From Datisca glomerata (Eukaryota; Streptophyta; Magnoliopsida; Cucurbitales; Datiscaceae): DNA of 64,000 nucleotides. This document shows positions 24,002-35,528 of the stretch, in pieces. Positions within the stretch are counted from its first letter, which is position 1; each line of letters opens with the position of its first letter. Both the position numbers and the translations under genes were made by a program. A model generated the notes under the pieces. It searched no databases. It had not been told where the DNA came from and was given only the letters and a program-made list of their open reading frames with translations. Location of the stretch: assembly GCA_003255025.1 (NCBI GenBank), contig QANY01000091.1, forward strand, positions 427,345 to 491,344, written 5' to 3'.

Positions 24002-25240
24002 GCAACTTTTTGTAAAATGTCCTTTTTTACCACAGATGTAGCATTTATCTTACTTGCGGGAGGAAGGATGTCTTTTCTTGAAATACCGAAGAAAAAGCTT
24101 AGTATGAGAGTGATGCCGGAAACCCTTTTTACGAGATGAAAATCGGTGGGGCTTTTCCCGTTTGTCTCGTCTGTGATCCTTGGAACAGGAACAATCCTTT
24201 TAAACACGGCACTCGAGCTTGAGATAGGATTTGGTACATGCCGATCGAAGTTTAGATTCCTCTTTAAGCATCCCTTTAAAAAACTTTTGTTGTTCACATA
24301 GTTTATCAAGGGTGGCCAATGCAAGCTGATAGATCTCACCAAGGGAAATGTTCGTCATATTACGGTGAAGGGCATTAATTGTCCGATGTAGTTCAGGTTG
24401 CAATTCTTCAGGAAGAGAGGCAATGAACGTGTGCCGGAGGTTGACATCATTAGCTCCATTCAGCATATAATACCTGTCAGACATACGTTGGAAATGTTTT
24501 TTTGTAAATCACGGCGTTCCAACGAACAACATTTCATTTCGAAAAAGTCTTGACGACTTCGTTTATCAATGAGTTGGAAATCCCCAATGAATTCTTTATG
24601 TAACATTCCCAAAAGAGTGTCAGCATCAGGGCTACGGGCTGCAGTCAGCCGTTGATAAGGCCTAAGACTTTGAAATCATTCTCTTAAAGTTCCTGTGAAT
24701 CGAGATAAAACTCAAAGAGGACATCTTCGAGGGCCATATCTGGTTTAGACAGTTTTTAGTCAATCCAAGCACCAAATTCATGAAGACGATCACGCCATTT
24801 ATTTGGAGGAAGATCGTCAAAAGTAAATCAGGGGCCAGTTGTTGGTTTATATATGTTCCTCGAGTCTTGAGAATGTATGGGAGGAGGAAGATCATTGACA
24901 GGAGGTTCTTCCTCATCAATATCACTAGGTTGGACCATGGCAATAGTAGAAATATCAGCTTGGCATGCTTTGAAAAGAAGACTAGAGGCATCATCAGTGC
25001 TGGAGGTATCAGTTTCAGAAATGGAACTGGAGAGACTTTGTAACGCCTGGATTGTCGGAGCAGGGTCCAGTGGAGCCTTTAATTTTTGAGATGGAGAAGG
25101 AGGTCGGACTGGTAGAGCAGAGGGTTTTGTCGTATAGGAAGTTGAGGCCAGAGGAGTGGGATGGATCTGAACACCAGAAGGGATGGAAGAAAGAGGAGCA
25201 GGCTGTACTGAGGGAGCTGCGGTCGTCGAACTAAGGCCTC
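24002..25240 (-). pseudogene. Pararetrovirus coat-protein-like region with CCHC zinc knuckle
   Basis: The zinc knuckle at 24002-24043 has the spacing C-X2-C-X4-H-X4-C (CYICGKKGHFTKSC). Upstream in the same direction the frame 24200-24484 contains ANDVNLRHTFIASLPEELQP and ALATLDKLCEQQ, typical of endogenous caulimovirid coat proteins. A Ser/Pro-rich N-terminal part runs to about 25240 through several stops. Confidence 0.75.
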
Positions 25241-25900
25241 CATCTCCACATCTACCTATACTAGTGACCCATATATGCGTTTAGCTTAAAATTATTTGTA
25301 AGGGCTAATCTATACTAGTCATTGAATCTTATTAAACAACTAAATAAAATAAAGGGTTAATCTTGAATAGTTTCATCTCTTGTACATAACCGGACAATGA
25401 ATTCAACACTAAAATTTTAAATCACGAATCTAAAATATGTTGTTGTGACTAGACTATTAATTAATCTAAAGAAGATAAAATACTTTTAATTGAGATACCA
25501 TGTAGGTTAAGAAAGACTTCAGATAGTTCAAGTTTGGAGAAACATTTTTCTTTGCTCATTTTTCCATTTTTTCATGATATATGAGTTATTTATTGATTCT
25601 CATTTCATTATTTCTTCCAAAAGGAAAATCGAAGTGCTCTAAATGCCGCAAATTTGTAATTTAATTTAACTTTATCAAAATTTATCCTTCCTATCCTATG
25701 AGCAGTCAAACTCTTAGGTATCTCTCATCTCTCATACCTTATCCAAAAGTCTCTGACTATAATAATTTATTCAAAATGTCTTAGCCCATTTTAAATTGAA
25801 TGTGGACAAGACGGCTAGCATAGGTAGATACAGAAACGAGGGACTTATTTAAGATCATTTTGGTGATGTGCTTAGTGTCAAATCATGTTTAGGGCTCCAT
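25241..25900. other. AT-rich intergenic DNA
   Basis: I see nothing recognisable here. Confidence 0.5.
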
Positions 25901-25936
25901 ATCAACTTTGATTACCGATACTTTACCTTTGCATGA

Positions 25937-26173
25937 ATGATTATTATTGCACTTATCTTGGACCTTATCGTCTCGATTGTTGAATTTAATTGTCATGAAG
26001 TTATTCAAGTTTTGCGGTCCCATAGATTTTTTAGAGGTGAGTTATATTTTAGCAAGAGTGTAAAAATTACATGCAACTGTCACATCTCCGTAAGCGAAAA
26101 GTGCGTTTTGGGATCGGGTAATGAAGTTGCACATAGATTAGCTCACTTGGTTTTTCAATTGATGATATTGTAG
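25937..26173 (+). pseudogene. LINE-type RNase H-like fragment
   Basis: The plus-strand frame includes EVIQVLRSHRFFRG and ends VLGSGNEVAHRLAHLVF. The last block resembles the conserved R-S-G-N-x-V-A-H-x-L-A end of the plant non-LTR retrotransposon RNase H domain (RVT_3). Only this fragment remains. Confidence 0.5.
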
Positions 26174-26590
26174 TTTGGAGAGTTTCTCTAAGAATATTTA
26201 ACTTTTTGCTAGTTAAAAATTATATATAACAGTTATAAAAAATATGCATTACATGTGGAGATGAAATAAAGTCATTTGAACAACTCAAATGTGAATAGAT
26301 GATTTCTAACAAAAATCTCTTTTAATAAATAATCCAAAGAAAATACAACACAATAAAATTGAAAAAGAATGAAGTACATGTTCTGGAACGAACTTTGAAT
26401 AAACAAAGCTTTAGTTAATACCCTCTAAACTTTGACTAAAAAATCAAATTTTAACACCTTACATTTTTGTCATGAAAGTTTGGACCAAGAGATTTCTCTA
26501 TTAGCAGATAAAAGTTTAGGAATCAATAGAGGAAAGATTGAAGTTTTATGAGGTGAATTGATTTTGGGTTGAAATTCATGGATATCATGA
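26174..26590. other. AT-rich intergenic DNA
   Basis: No gene or repeat recognised. Confidence 0.4.
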
Positions 26591-27115
26591 TGTTATAGAT
26601 TTTTTCCGAACCGGTTGATCTGAACCGAACTGAATCAGTTCAGTCGGTTCTTTTAATATAACAACTGTACTTGATTCGGTTATTTTTAATTACCGCATTT
26701 TTAGTTCAGTTATTTTTCTCAATAACTCTGTAATCGATTCAAACCGATTACAACTGTTTTTTAATATATATTTTATATTATTAATTATTGTTATTGAGTT
26801 GAAAATCTGGATTTTGTAGTACTAAAAATGAATAGAGGTTAGTGTATGGAGTAATGAAAACTATATTTAATTATTGATCTATTGATGTTTTCAGTTTTAA
26901 ATTTTTGTTGTTTTAAGAAATTTTACAGGTGCAGCCGAACCGGTTACAAGTAATCAAACCAAACCGATTACTTTAGTTATATTCGATTCGGTTCGGATGG
27001 TTACTTCGGTGTGGCTCGGCTCAGTTCGGTTATATATGTAATTGGAGAATTCAGTTCGATTATAAAAATACATTACTAAACGACCGAACCGAACCACACA
27101 CACCCTCTAATGTTA
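26590..27115. repeat. CGGTTCGGT-rich non-coding repeat element
   Basis: Dense in GAACCGAAC and its complement in both orientations, with the right edge ACCACACACACCCTCTAAT. Such elements, able to fold on themselves, are common in plant genomes and lack coding capacity. A related sequence lies at 48002-48550. The left edge is uncertain. Confidence 0.5.
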
Positions 27116-27274
27116 ACCCACAGATAATCGTTGTTTTGGCGTTTTATTTTAGGTGCATCTTGTTAGAGATTTGAACATAAATGAGGCCATATTACTTAAA
27201 TGTGATCTAACATGGAGAAATAATGAGAAGCAAGACACAGTATCATTTTTTTTTTCAACAGACACAACATTATC

Positions 27275-27367
27275 ATTTTCCCAAATTATGTTAATTTATT
27301 TACTAATTATATTTTGGAGTTTATAGTTAATCGAAGTTAACTTATTAAATTTTATAGTTTGGAGTTA
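27275..27367. repeat. 93-bp perfect direct repeat, copy 1
   Basis: Identical over 93 bp to 28924-29016 (starts ATTTTCCCAAATTATG, ends GTTTGGAGTTA). It flanks 1556 bp of unrelated sequence. It is not an LTR, because there are no TG...CA ends. Confidence 0.95.
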
Positions 27368-28923
27368 TATAGAAAGTAGGGGTAAACCCTAATTTTATGA
27401 TGGTCAATCAACGATTGCTAAGTGTATGTAAGGCCAACGTATATGATGCTGCCACGTGTCTCTATGTTCATCCTCAATGAGAGAGCGGCGCATCTAAAAC
27501 CAACTGAGGAAATCGTGGCGGCGGACCGACACAACGAACCTCATCCTAAACCTACCAAGTCGTATGCCTCTAATTCATTTCCAAGACGGTAATGGTCCGT
27601 CCAAGTCTTGTCACTTGACTTTACGGTTGTAGGTAAATAACCACAATGGTCCAATCAGGTGGGTGGACCCATTGGGTATGTCCAGGATGGAAATTTCATG
27701 TATAAACAATGTGATTACTTGATCCACGTCGGTGACCGCTTGACATGAAATGTATCTTATACTAATTTATTCTTTCTATATATTCATGCATATCCTTGTA
27801 ACCACTAAGCCAAGTAACAAAGACTTAAGTGCGTCCTTTGTCTGAGAACATTTCTGGGGGGGTGTGGTCTGTGTGATTAGGACGAGGTTACATTATATTG
27901 AAAATGATATCCCTTCACCAGTATGACCTCTTTGAGGGTCATGGATGTACCGTCTTCCCACTGCAGGGAAAGGACTTAGTTGTTAGGACACTCCTCAGAA
28001 GGGATCCCGAATGAATATCATGCATCTCGTTGATGAGGTGCGCTTTGTGTCCTTCCTTCCCAGATTCACGGTTATTGCATGTGACATATGACGCAACGTG
28101 ATAGGTAGGCGTACATGAGAATATCCTCTATAGATACTTTGGCCCACACGATTATAGTTTTAATAAGTGATGATTGGATGTTATCACCTCAATGAGCTTA
28201 TTGATGTGTCATTATGTAGGGTCCATTACCAATTAGTCAAGAAAATGGTTGGAGTGGACACCATCTGGAATCTTCTTTATAAATAAAATCATTCCCCCTC
28301 AGGGTGAAGGACTTTTTAAACTTTTGCTTCATTTTGGTATTTTCCTACTTACTAGACTTCCTCTCTATGAATTCCTCATCCCAAGAGCGTTTTGTTACAT
28401 TTCATAAGCTGACTCAAAATGCTCGTCATTCGCCTTTCAGATCTCAATCTTCACAATCCCAGACTATATTTATCGTATATTGTGACTAGATCATACATGT
28501 AACTGCACTCACATGACGTCACACTCACACCATTTAGCTCATGAACAATTAGCTCTTCATGGAAGGATTTATTTCAAAGAAGACATTATCAAGTGAATTA
28601 GTCTCCTGAAGACAATTTATATCGCCTTGATTTCTGACATGGGAAGTGGAAATTCATACTAAAGATATTAGATTCCTAGGTTTACTTTTCAAAAAATCAT
28701 ATTATAGACAAGGGAAGATGTAAATGTCTAAGGCGTAGTTTAATTCTTTAAATTTCTGACAGTTGAATTGTCATGTTTATTCACAATAATTCTTGAAATT
28801 AGTAGTAATCATAATTTGTTGCCTGTCCTGATTATCTCATTAGGAGTAAAATATCTAGTACTCCTGAAATATTGAAATATTGAGTGATTAGATACTCCTC
28901 CACGTATTTGAGTTTATAGTTAT
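27368..28923. other. 1.56-kb segment between the 93-bp repeats
   Basis: Higher in GC than its flanks in 27430-28300. It contains a possible TATA element and CT-rich leader near 28278-28380 (TATAAATAAAATCATTCC) that resembles an LTR promoter, and a short unrecognised frame at 28304-28489. No transposon domain found. Confidence 0.35.
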
Positions 28924-29016
28924 ATTTTCCCAAATTATGTTAATTTATTTACTAATTATATTTTGGAGTTTATAGTTAATCGAAGTTAACTTATTAAATT
29001 TTATAGTTTGGAGTTA
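28924..29016. repeat. 93-bp perfect direct repeat, copy 2
   Basis: Second copy of 27275-27367. Absolute identity means a recent event compared with the decayed elements around it. Confidence 0.95.
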
Positions 29017-29296
29017 ATTTATTAAATTTTCATCCAACATTATTAAATTTTAATCCAAACAATATTACATTTAATGTTAAAATCACACATCACAATAATT
29101 TTTGCATAATATAAGTAAAATAGTATTTAAATAACTTCAAGCTATCTTAAATTCCATAAATTAATATATAGATAATAATGCACAACTAAACATGTTATTT
29201 CTATTCAACAATCAATTTAATTATCACATATCATTTTCTTATCAAATCAATTATTATTATAGATTTCACAAATCAAACATTCAATAAATTTTATTT

Positions 29297-30582
29297 GGAA
29301 AATTACAATTTTACATCTCAAACTATCATAAAAAAATACTTTAAATTTAAAATATAAAATATTATAATTTAAATAAATTATCTGAAACTAACGATTAAAA
29401 TCTTAACTCCAACTCTATTAAATAAGCGTTAAAATTTATAAAAACCACGTGGTTTTAATATTTTTGGATAAGCTATGCTAACACCCAAACACCCCTTCTC
29501 CCAACGCACCAAGAACTTCCCTTCTTCTTCTTCAGAACTTCCCATTCTTCTTCTTCAGAACTTCCCTTCTTCTGCTCGTTCTCTGCCTCTCCGTCTACTT
29601 GTTTCAAGCCTCGTCGTTTCCTCACAAATCACCTGAACCAAATTTGAGTTCGGTGAGTTTGCTGAGTTAAAAAAAGCATACGGTGCCACCCTTTGATTTC
29701 GTAGTTCGTACATTGTTTATTTCGTCGAGCTTTGATTAAGTTGTGCAGGCGACTAGTTTCTCCATAATGCTCCGCCATTTTTTTGATTTTGAGTAGCACG
29801 GTCGCAATGTCTTCTATTAGCTATTGGAATTATTGTCATCTCATACAAATCATGAGTCCTGCTTGGATGTTGACAAAGTGATAAGCCCAGCGTGGGGATA
29901 ATTATTAGTTAGTTTGGACTTCTAGTTATGTCTATCAATGATTGAATAACTTCCAATTTGTACAAAAAAAAACTTCCCTTCTTCAGGGCAGCATCTTCAG
30001 AACTTCCCTTCTTCTTGGATGCCCTTCCTGAGGTAAGGGCATCAATCATCATCTTCAATTTGACACCATCATCTTCCTTAAAAAATCCCCTAAACACCTC
30101 AATCAATCCGGATTCACCATCAGCCCTCTACTTCGCCTTTCTTCCTCCGGCGTCACTTCTCTGTCACCATTCAGAGCTTCCTCTCTGTCCCAACCCACCC
30201 CAACCCTTAAATTTTCATCATTTCACTTCTTCCATTGATAGACATAGAGGAAATTTTGGTTTTCAGATTCATCCATGGAAAATTTTAAGCAAACAAATTT
30301 ATGTGCAAGAGAAATTGCATACATCGTCGCAGAGAAAACCCTTAATCTAAAACAAATGGCAAAGAAACATTTAAACTTGCATATAAGAAGAAGTTGAATG
30401 TCAGTATAGGTTATCAATGAAAATGACGATGTTTTAAATAAGTTGAAAGACGTCGTTTTGATTAAAGCTCATTTAATAGAATCAGAATTATGATTTATTT
30501 AAAATTTAAATTATAATATTTTATAATTTAAAGTTTAAAATATTTATTGATGATAGTTTGTAATTAAAAATATAATTTTTTC
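29297..30582. mobile_element. Mutator-like element (MULE), non-autonomous
   Basis: Long imperfect terminal inverted repeats of about 150 bp: the left end starts GGAAAATTACAATTTTACAT and the right end, read inward, starts GAAAAAATTATATTTTTAAT. Both contain AAACTATCAT and AATATTATAATTTAAAT at matching places. This TIR is of the common plant MULE type. The 10-bp sequence AATTTTATTT flanks both ends (29287-29296 and 30583-30592), fitting the 9-11 bp MULE duplication. No transposase frame is present. The interior holds CT-rich stretches with repeated CTTCAGAACTTCCCTTCTTC, and a minus frame (29909-30106) with FKEDDGVKLKMMIDAL that I do not recognise, so it may have captured gene DNA. Confidence 0.8.
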
Positions 30583-30970
30583 AATTTTATTTTATCATAA
30601 TAGGAAAGAAATATTACCTTGATTGAAGATCGAACCTTTTGAGTACTCGTGACCGCACGTGCGAGAAATTATTTTGGCGCTTAATTACTCAGCCACAGCC
30701 TGACCTCATGGTATCGTAAGCCGGCCGCCGTGGCTTTACGCGCCTCCCGCATGCTTGCCATGTCATCTCTTTCCGTCAGCAAATGTCATAGCAATTCCCT
30801 CTGTTTTTTTAACAGAGAAGAAAAGTAAACCCTCAAAAAATTAAATCTACAGACCCGAGCCCATTGCCAATTCTCTCTCTCTCTCTCTCTCTCTCTCTGG
30901 TAATTTGCGCTTTGAACAGATAGCACATTTGTTCATTGCCATCTCTATCGCTCTTGAATCTTTGAAGAAG
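30583..30970 (+). promoter_or_regulatory. Promoter and 5' UTR of the DCN1-like gene
   Basis: A locally GC-rich block (30640-30770) precedes a (CT)n tract at 30872-30898, which is likely within the leader, and the ATG at 30971. No clear TATA box. The MULE ends right at its left edge. Confidence 0.5.
30872..30898. repeat. (TC)n microsatellite in the DCN1-like leader
   Basis: About 13 CT units 72 bp upstream of the start codon. Pyrimidine-rich leaders are common in plant genes. Confidence 0.9.
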
Positions 30971-33900
30971 ATGCGTCGTTCCGCAACGAGGAAAACGGGT
31001 CAGTCAAATTCAACAGCCTCGATTAATTCTTCTGCCGCGGATCTTTTTCGCTCAGGTGCTTCGTGTGATTTAAATTTCTCTTGTAAATCATTATTGATTT
31101 TAATTCAGTCATGGTTTTTGTTACTTTACGTAATTTCTTTATGATTTGTTGCTTTTGCGTCGTGTAATTCCTGGTTGTTCAAATATTTATTAACTTACAG
31201 TTGAAGTTGGGATAAATTTTCTTGTTTTTTCTTTGAAAAGATGTTGATGACAGAGTATGCGATTGAATTAGTTAGAAGGTATATGGTTTCTTTGGGTGAG
31301 TTAAGAGATTTACTATTCAGCTAATTCTGCCACAACTATATCGCATACGCGAACTCATTGGCTTCTGTGAAGTCAAGCTTAGATTAATGAAGTAAATGAG
31401 CATAAGCACCACTAACAGCTAAGTTATGTTACCACGTCGAAATTATTTGCAGATCAGGAGATCCTAGTGTTAGGAGGTTTCTTTAGCTGACTCATTGTAG
31501 TGCTAGTAACTTGGCTGTCCTCTTCTTTTTGTTCTGGTTCTCCTCCTCACTAGAAGTCTTGTTCTTTAAGCATGCCCAAGCCTCCAAGGAATTAAGTTAC
31601 ATTAATTAAGAGTTAAACTTGGCGTTTTCCACTTTTATATCAGGCTTTGTTGATTAGGAATATGTTAATCTCTGCCCCTCTGCGGGTATTGCAATGCTAA
31701 TCACTAGTATGGTAGTATTCCTATAAAAAAGAATCACTAGTATTGTAGTTTATTAAATAAAATGAACTCTCCAAATACTGAGTCGCTTTTGGTAATTACG
31801 AATAATGTTCTGATTGATCTTATAAATCAATCAACTTTGTTTTGATTGATCTAAATAATACAGGCTCAAGTAGTTTCTGAAAAAAAAAAGATCTGCACCA
31901 AAGCTTGGAAATTTTTAATTAAATGATGAATTGTGAGGAGTCAAGTCATTTTGGAGGAAAGCTATCTATTAGACTCCTTTAAATTCTTATTAGTGAATTA
32001 TGTTGATTTTTGTTTATAATCAAGTGACATTGCTTGTCTTTATAAAGTAATGAGAAAACATGATTTTGTGAATTTGAAAATGGCCGTGCTTAGAGACAAA
32101 AGTCACGTTTTTCAACTTTTCATCTGTCAGGTTATTTTTTAACCTCTCATCACATGTCTAGTTGTCCTCTTAGGTTTATTTATTCTTTCATCATTGAGTT
32201 TGCAGTAATTTCTTTCACCAAGTTCTCTTGTCTTTAATATTTTGTTCACGAAGACTTGTTGATTGCTGCATGCTTCTTACTTTTTGTTTGATGAATTTTT
32301 CCTTGGGTCATTTTTTATCGGTATTTCTCCTTGGGTCAATAAGTTTTCTTCTCTCAATAAAGTCCAGATCTCAGAGTTACCCCACATGTAATTCACATGG
32401 TTTAACTTCATTGTTATTTTTGTCATGAACATTATATAAAAGCTGTTTACTGTGGCATTAGATTATTTCACTTCCTATTAATGCATGATTTCTACTTGTT
32501 CAGCCTCTGGTAAAGCCAATACGAAAGAGTTGGAACGAATCGACAATTTATTTTATTCATATGCAAATGGCTCTTCTGGGTTGATTGAGTAAGTCCACTT
32601 TTTCCATACAATATGTTTGTGGTGTTGTATTGAATATAAAGTCGTGCTTCAGTTATACAGACTACAACAACTTACTTTTATATGAAATCCACCTATCATC
32701 TTGTTTTAAGCTGAGTTATTTTTATTTCGAAGTCGACTTTTCGATACATCTGGGTGTAATAACAATTTTTGGAACAGCCCAGAAGGAATTGAAGCTCTTT
32801 GTTCAGACATGGAAGTGCACCACACTGATGTGAGGATCTTAATGCTTGCTTGGTATGTTATATGTAGATTTATTTTAACCTCATTTGGTATAGTTGAGTA
32901 TATAAGCTCATATCCAGAAATTGACGGGCTGTATATGCCAGGAAAATGAAAGCCGAAAAACAGGGATTTTTTACACTGGTACGGAGCATCATTCTTGTTT
33001 GTGTATCCAATTCTGCAATTTTATTTACTAAATCCCATTAATATTCCTCGTGTTATTTCTTGGTTGCATGGTTATCACTTTCTCTTTCTTTAACATACTC
33101 TTGTACTATTTGTTAGTTGTTACCATACCTGATAAAGTATATATGTGCTATTTTAACTTACTAGTAGAACACATACGTGCATTACACGTAATAAGTCTAT
33201 TTTTTGTTGATTCACTAATAACATAGAAAAACATAAGCATATTCATTTTCTTTATTTTTTATAAAGTAAGAGAAATGTACTAACTTTTTAATATTTACGG
33301 AATTAAATTTATATTATACATTGAATTAAATAAAATATCAATCAAACTCTCTGGTTAAATAACATGAGACACTCTCCAAACAACATACCTTATACCTTAT
33401 ATATAAACTGATTTACCTAGTGACTTATTAGAAATGTTAGAATATACAATTTAGATATTATATATATTAGAAGTTTTAGTCCTAGAACATAGTGTACATA
33501 AATAAGACGTGTTAAATTAAAAATTAGATGCTTGGAATTATACTATATAACATTGCTTTTTAAATGTCACATTTCTAAGAAATGATTGTCGTTAATAGAT
33601 TGTTGGAAAATATATTTATGTCTTCTTTAATTTGATTTATATAAATTTTCATATTGCTATTAACATAGATATTACATAATCTAAATTTTACAAATCATTA
33701 ACAAATAAATATAAATAAAAAATAGTTATCCCCTGTGTAAACAAAAATCTTAAAATTAATCTTTGCGGACATTATTTGTGTTCCTAATTACATAATATTA
33801 TTAAACATATTTAATTGGTAAACTATTTATAAAATTTATTATGTAAATACAACAAATGAAAAGTAGGTAAAATATCTAATTAAATATAATTTAAGGAGGT

Positions 33901-35528
33901 TAAAGGGTAAAAGGGGAAACTAAAAGTTTCTCCATTTTAAGCCCCTTTTAATATAGTGTAGATATAGATTGATTTGATTCAGTCACACAACAAAATATAC
34001 AATTTATAGTATGAAGCATCATCCATGTTGAGTATCAATCAATTTCAGCTACTAAATTCCCTTTTATTTCCGTTGTCATCTGTTTTGTTGCAATAGCTCT
34101 CCACTTCGTGTACACTTTTACATTTACTTGTACTATATTTTGGCATGATTTAATAGCTCTCTACTTCGTGTACCCTTTTACATCTACTTGTACTATATTT
34201 TGGCATGGTTTATCTTATCTTTTACTTCCTTTCCTCATGCTCGTTTTTCTAACATCCTTTTCCCTATAGTCACGTCTGATTGGAACTCAAATAACTCTCC
34301 CTCCCTCCCTCCCTCTCTCTCGCCCTCCCCCCCTCGCTCCCTCTCTCTCGCCCTCTCCCTCCCTCTCTCTCTTCCCCCCTCCATCTCACTCTCACTCTCA
34401 CTCTCANGATGTGTGTGTGTTTGTGTGTTTTAATCAACCTTTTTGGATTGAAAATCAATCCTATATTCACTAGGAAGAGTGGCGGAGAGGTCTCAAAGCA
34501 CTGAGGGCTGACACGGTAAATAAATTGAAGAAGGCACTCCCAGAACTAGAGAAAGAGGTAGATGTTATTTGAATTCCATTTTCCGTGAAAACTTATTAGC
34601 AAGAGATGGGTGATTTACTCATATATATTATGTTCGTTCGTGATTCCGTAGTGCTCTTATTATTGTTTTTTTAATATCTAATCTTTAAAAGGTAAGAAGA
34701 CCATCAAACTTTGTGGATTTCTATTCATATGCATTCCGATACTGTTTAACAGGTACAAAGAGTTTAGGATCATATTTTATTTGATCTTGTACCTTTTTCG
34801 GTGTTCCTCGCTCATTTAATTTATAATGTCATTTTAATCGGTTTTTACGACATCACTTTCAGAGGAGAAACAGAAAAGCATTGATATAGAGAGCATCTGC
34901 GAGTTACTGGATCTTGTTTTGGGTTCTCAATCACGTGCTCAAGTTGACTCATTTGTTGAGTATTTAAAGGTGAGTACTGGATTTCATTTTTATTGTCTGC
35001 AAGTTTGAAGCTCTTGGTACGACTACGACTTGTTGCCCAAATTAGTAGCCTGCATCTTTCATCATCTGTACTTCTCATGGAGGTTTTACATCAATTAGTG
35101 ATCTGATTTACTTAATTGTTTAAGACTGTAGAGCAAAGCAACTTATAAGTGTACACTTCTTGTTTTGGATCTTGAAGCCGTTAGTGGAGGCTTCTAACTT
35201 TACTGTTGTCCCCATCTTGGATAGTATAAATGTGAAGAGATTTATGAATGCCCCTGTTATTAATGTTCTAATTGCAGAGCCAGAATGACTACAAAGTTAT
35301 CAACATGGATCAGTGGATGGGCTTCTTTCGATTTTGCAATGAGGTACTCCTAGAAAATCTGCTGACTGTCATTATACTTTTTGACTGGGTTCCATTCTGT
35401 TGTACCTAATAAACTTATGAATCTGTTTACAGATAAGTTTTCCTGAACTAAATAATTATGATCCGGAACTTGCTTGGCCCTTGATCCTGGACAATTTCGT
35501 TGAATGGATCCGAGCAAAGCAGACCTAA
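30971..35528 (+). CDS. DCN1-like protein (cullin neddylation co-E3)
   Basis: DCN1-like proteins bind cullins and the NEDD8 E2 and promote cullin neddylation, which activates cullin-RING ubiquitin ligases. Nine exons: 30971-31055, 32504-32588, 32778-32852, 32942-32978, 34474-34557, 34692-34752, 34863-34969, 35278-35343, 35433-35528. All are GT-AG and in phase, giving 231 aa. A basic, Ser-rich N-terminus (MRRSATRKTGQSNS) precedes the EF-hand-like LERIDNLFYSYANGSSGLI and the cullin-binding (PONY) domain, with EEWRRGLKALRADT, RPSNFVDFYSYAFRYCL, MDQWMGFFRFCNEI and the terminal LAWPLILDNFVEWI. Length and order fit the short plant DCN1-like type (similar to DCNL4). Intron 4 carries a Helitron and simple repeats. 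Confidence 0.96.
33162..33962 (-). mobile_element. Non-autonomous Helitron in DCN1-like intron 4
   Basis: Read on the minus strand it starts TCTACACTATATTAAAAGGG and ends in CTAG, preceded by a hairpin (ACGTG-TAATG-CACGT) about 12 nt before the end. It lies between a host A and T. TC start, CTRR end, 3' hairpin and A/T target are the defining Helitron features. It has no helicase gene. A second, diverged copy is at 54373-55148. Confidence 0.85.
34092..34211. repeat. 60-bp tandem duplication in DCN1-like intron 4
   Basis: Two copies (34092 and 34152) of a unit beginning AATAGCTCTC and containing ACTTGTACTATATTTTGGCA, with few differences. Confidence 0.9.
34297..34428. repeat. Pyrimidine-rich low-complexity tract with TG run
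   Basis: CTCC/CTCTCG repeats followed by an undetermined base at 34407 and a GTGTGT run. The open frames over it on both strands are artefacts of the repeat. Confidence 0.9.

Larger units (their letters stand above)
22430..25240. mobile_element. Endogenous pararetrovirus (Caulimoviridae) fragment, rearranged
   Basis: Remains of an integrated plant DNA virus. From about 22430 to 22700 the plus strand encodes a segment resembling the region after the movement protein (with PRTLPTTEEVLNWQSEN and a short coiled coil). From about 22716 to 25240 the minus strand encodes, in order, a coat-protein-like region, a CCHC zinc knuckle, a protease-like region and reverse transcriptase. The two parts face opposite ways, so an internal inversion has occurred. 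Stops and shifts interrupt every part, so it cannot encode working proteins. It starts about 190 bp upstream of the RAE1 TATA box. Confidence 0.82.

Noticed and set aside
27400..28490. Solo LTR with promoter near 28278
   Set aside because: TATA-like and CT-rich leader features only; no TG...CA borders or target duplication. The 93-bp repeats do not have LTR ends.
34188..34470. Frames over the CTCC/TG tract in the DCN1-like intron
   Set aside because: Simple-sequence artefact inside a confirmed intron.
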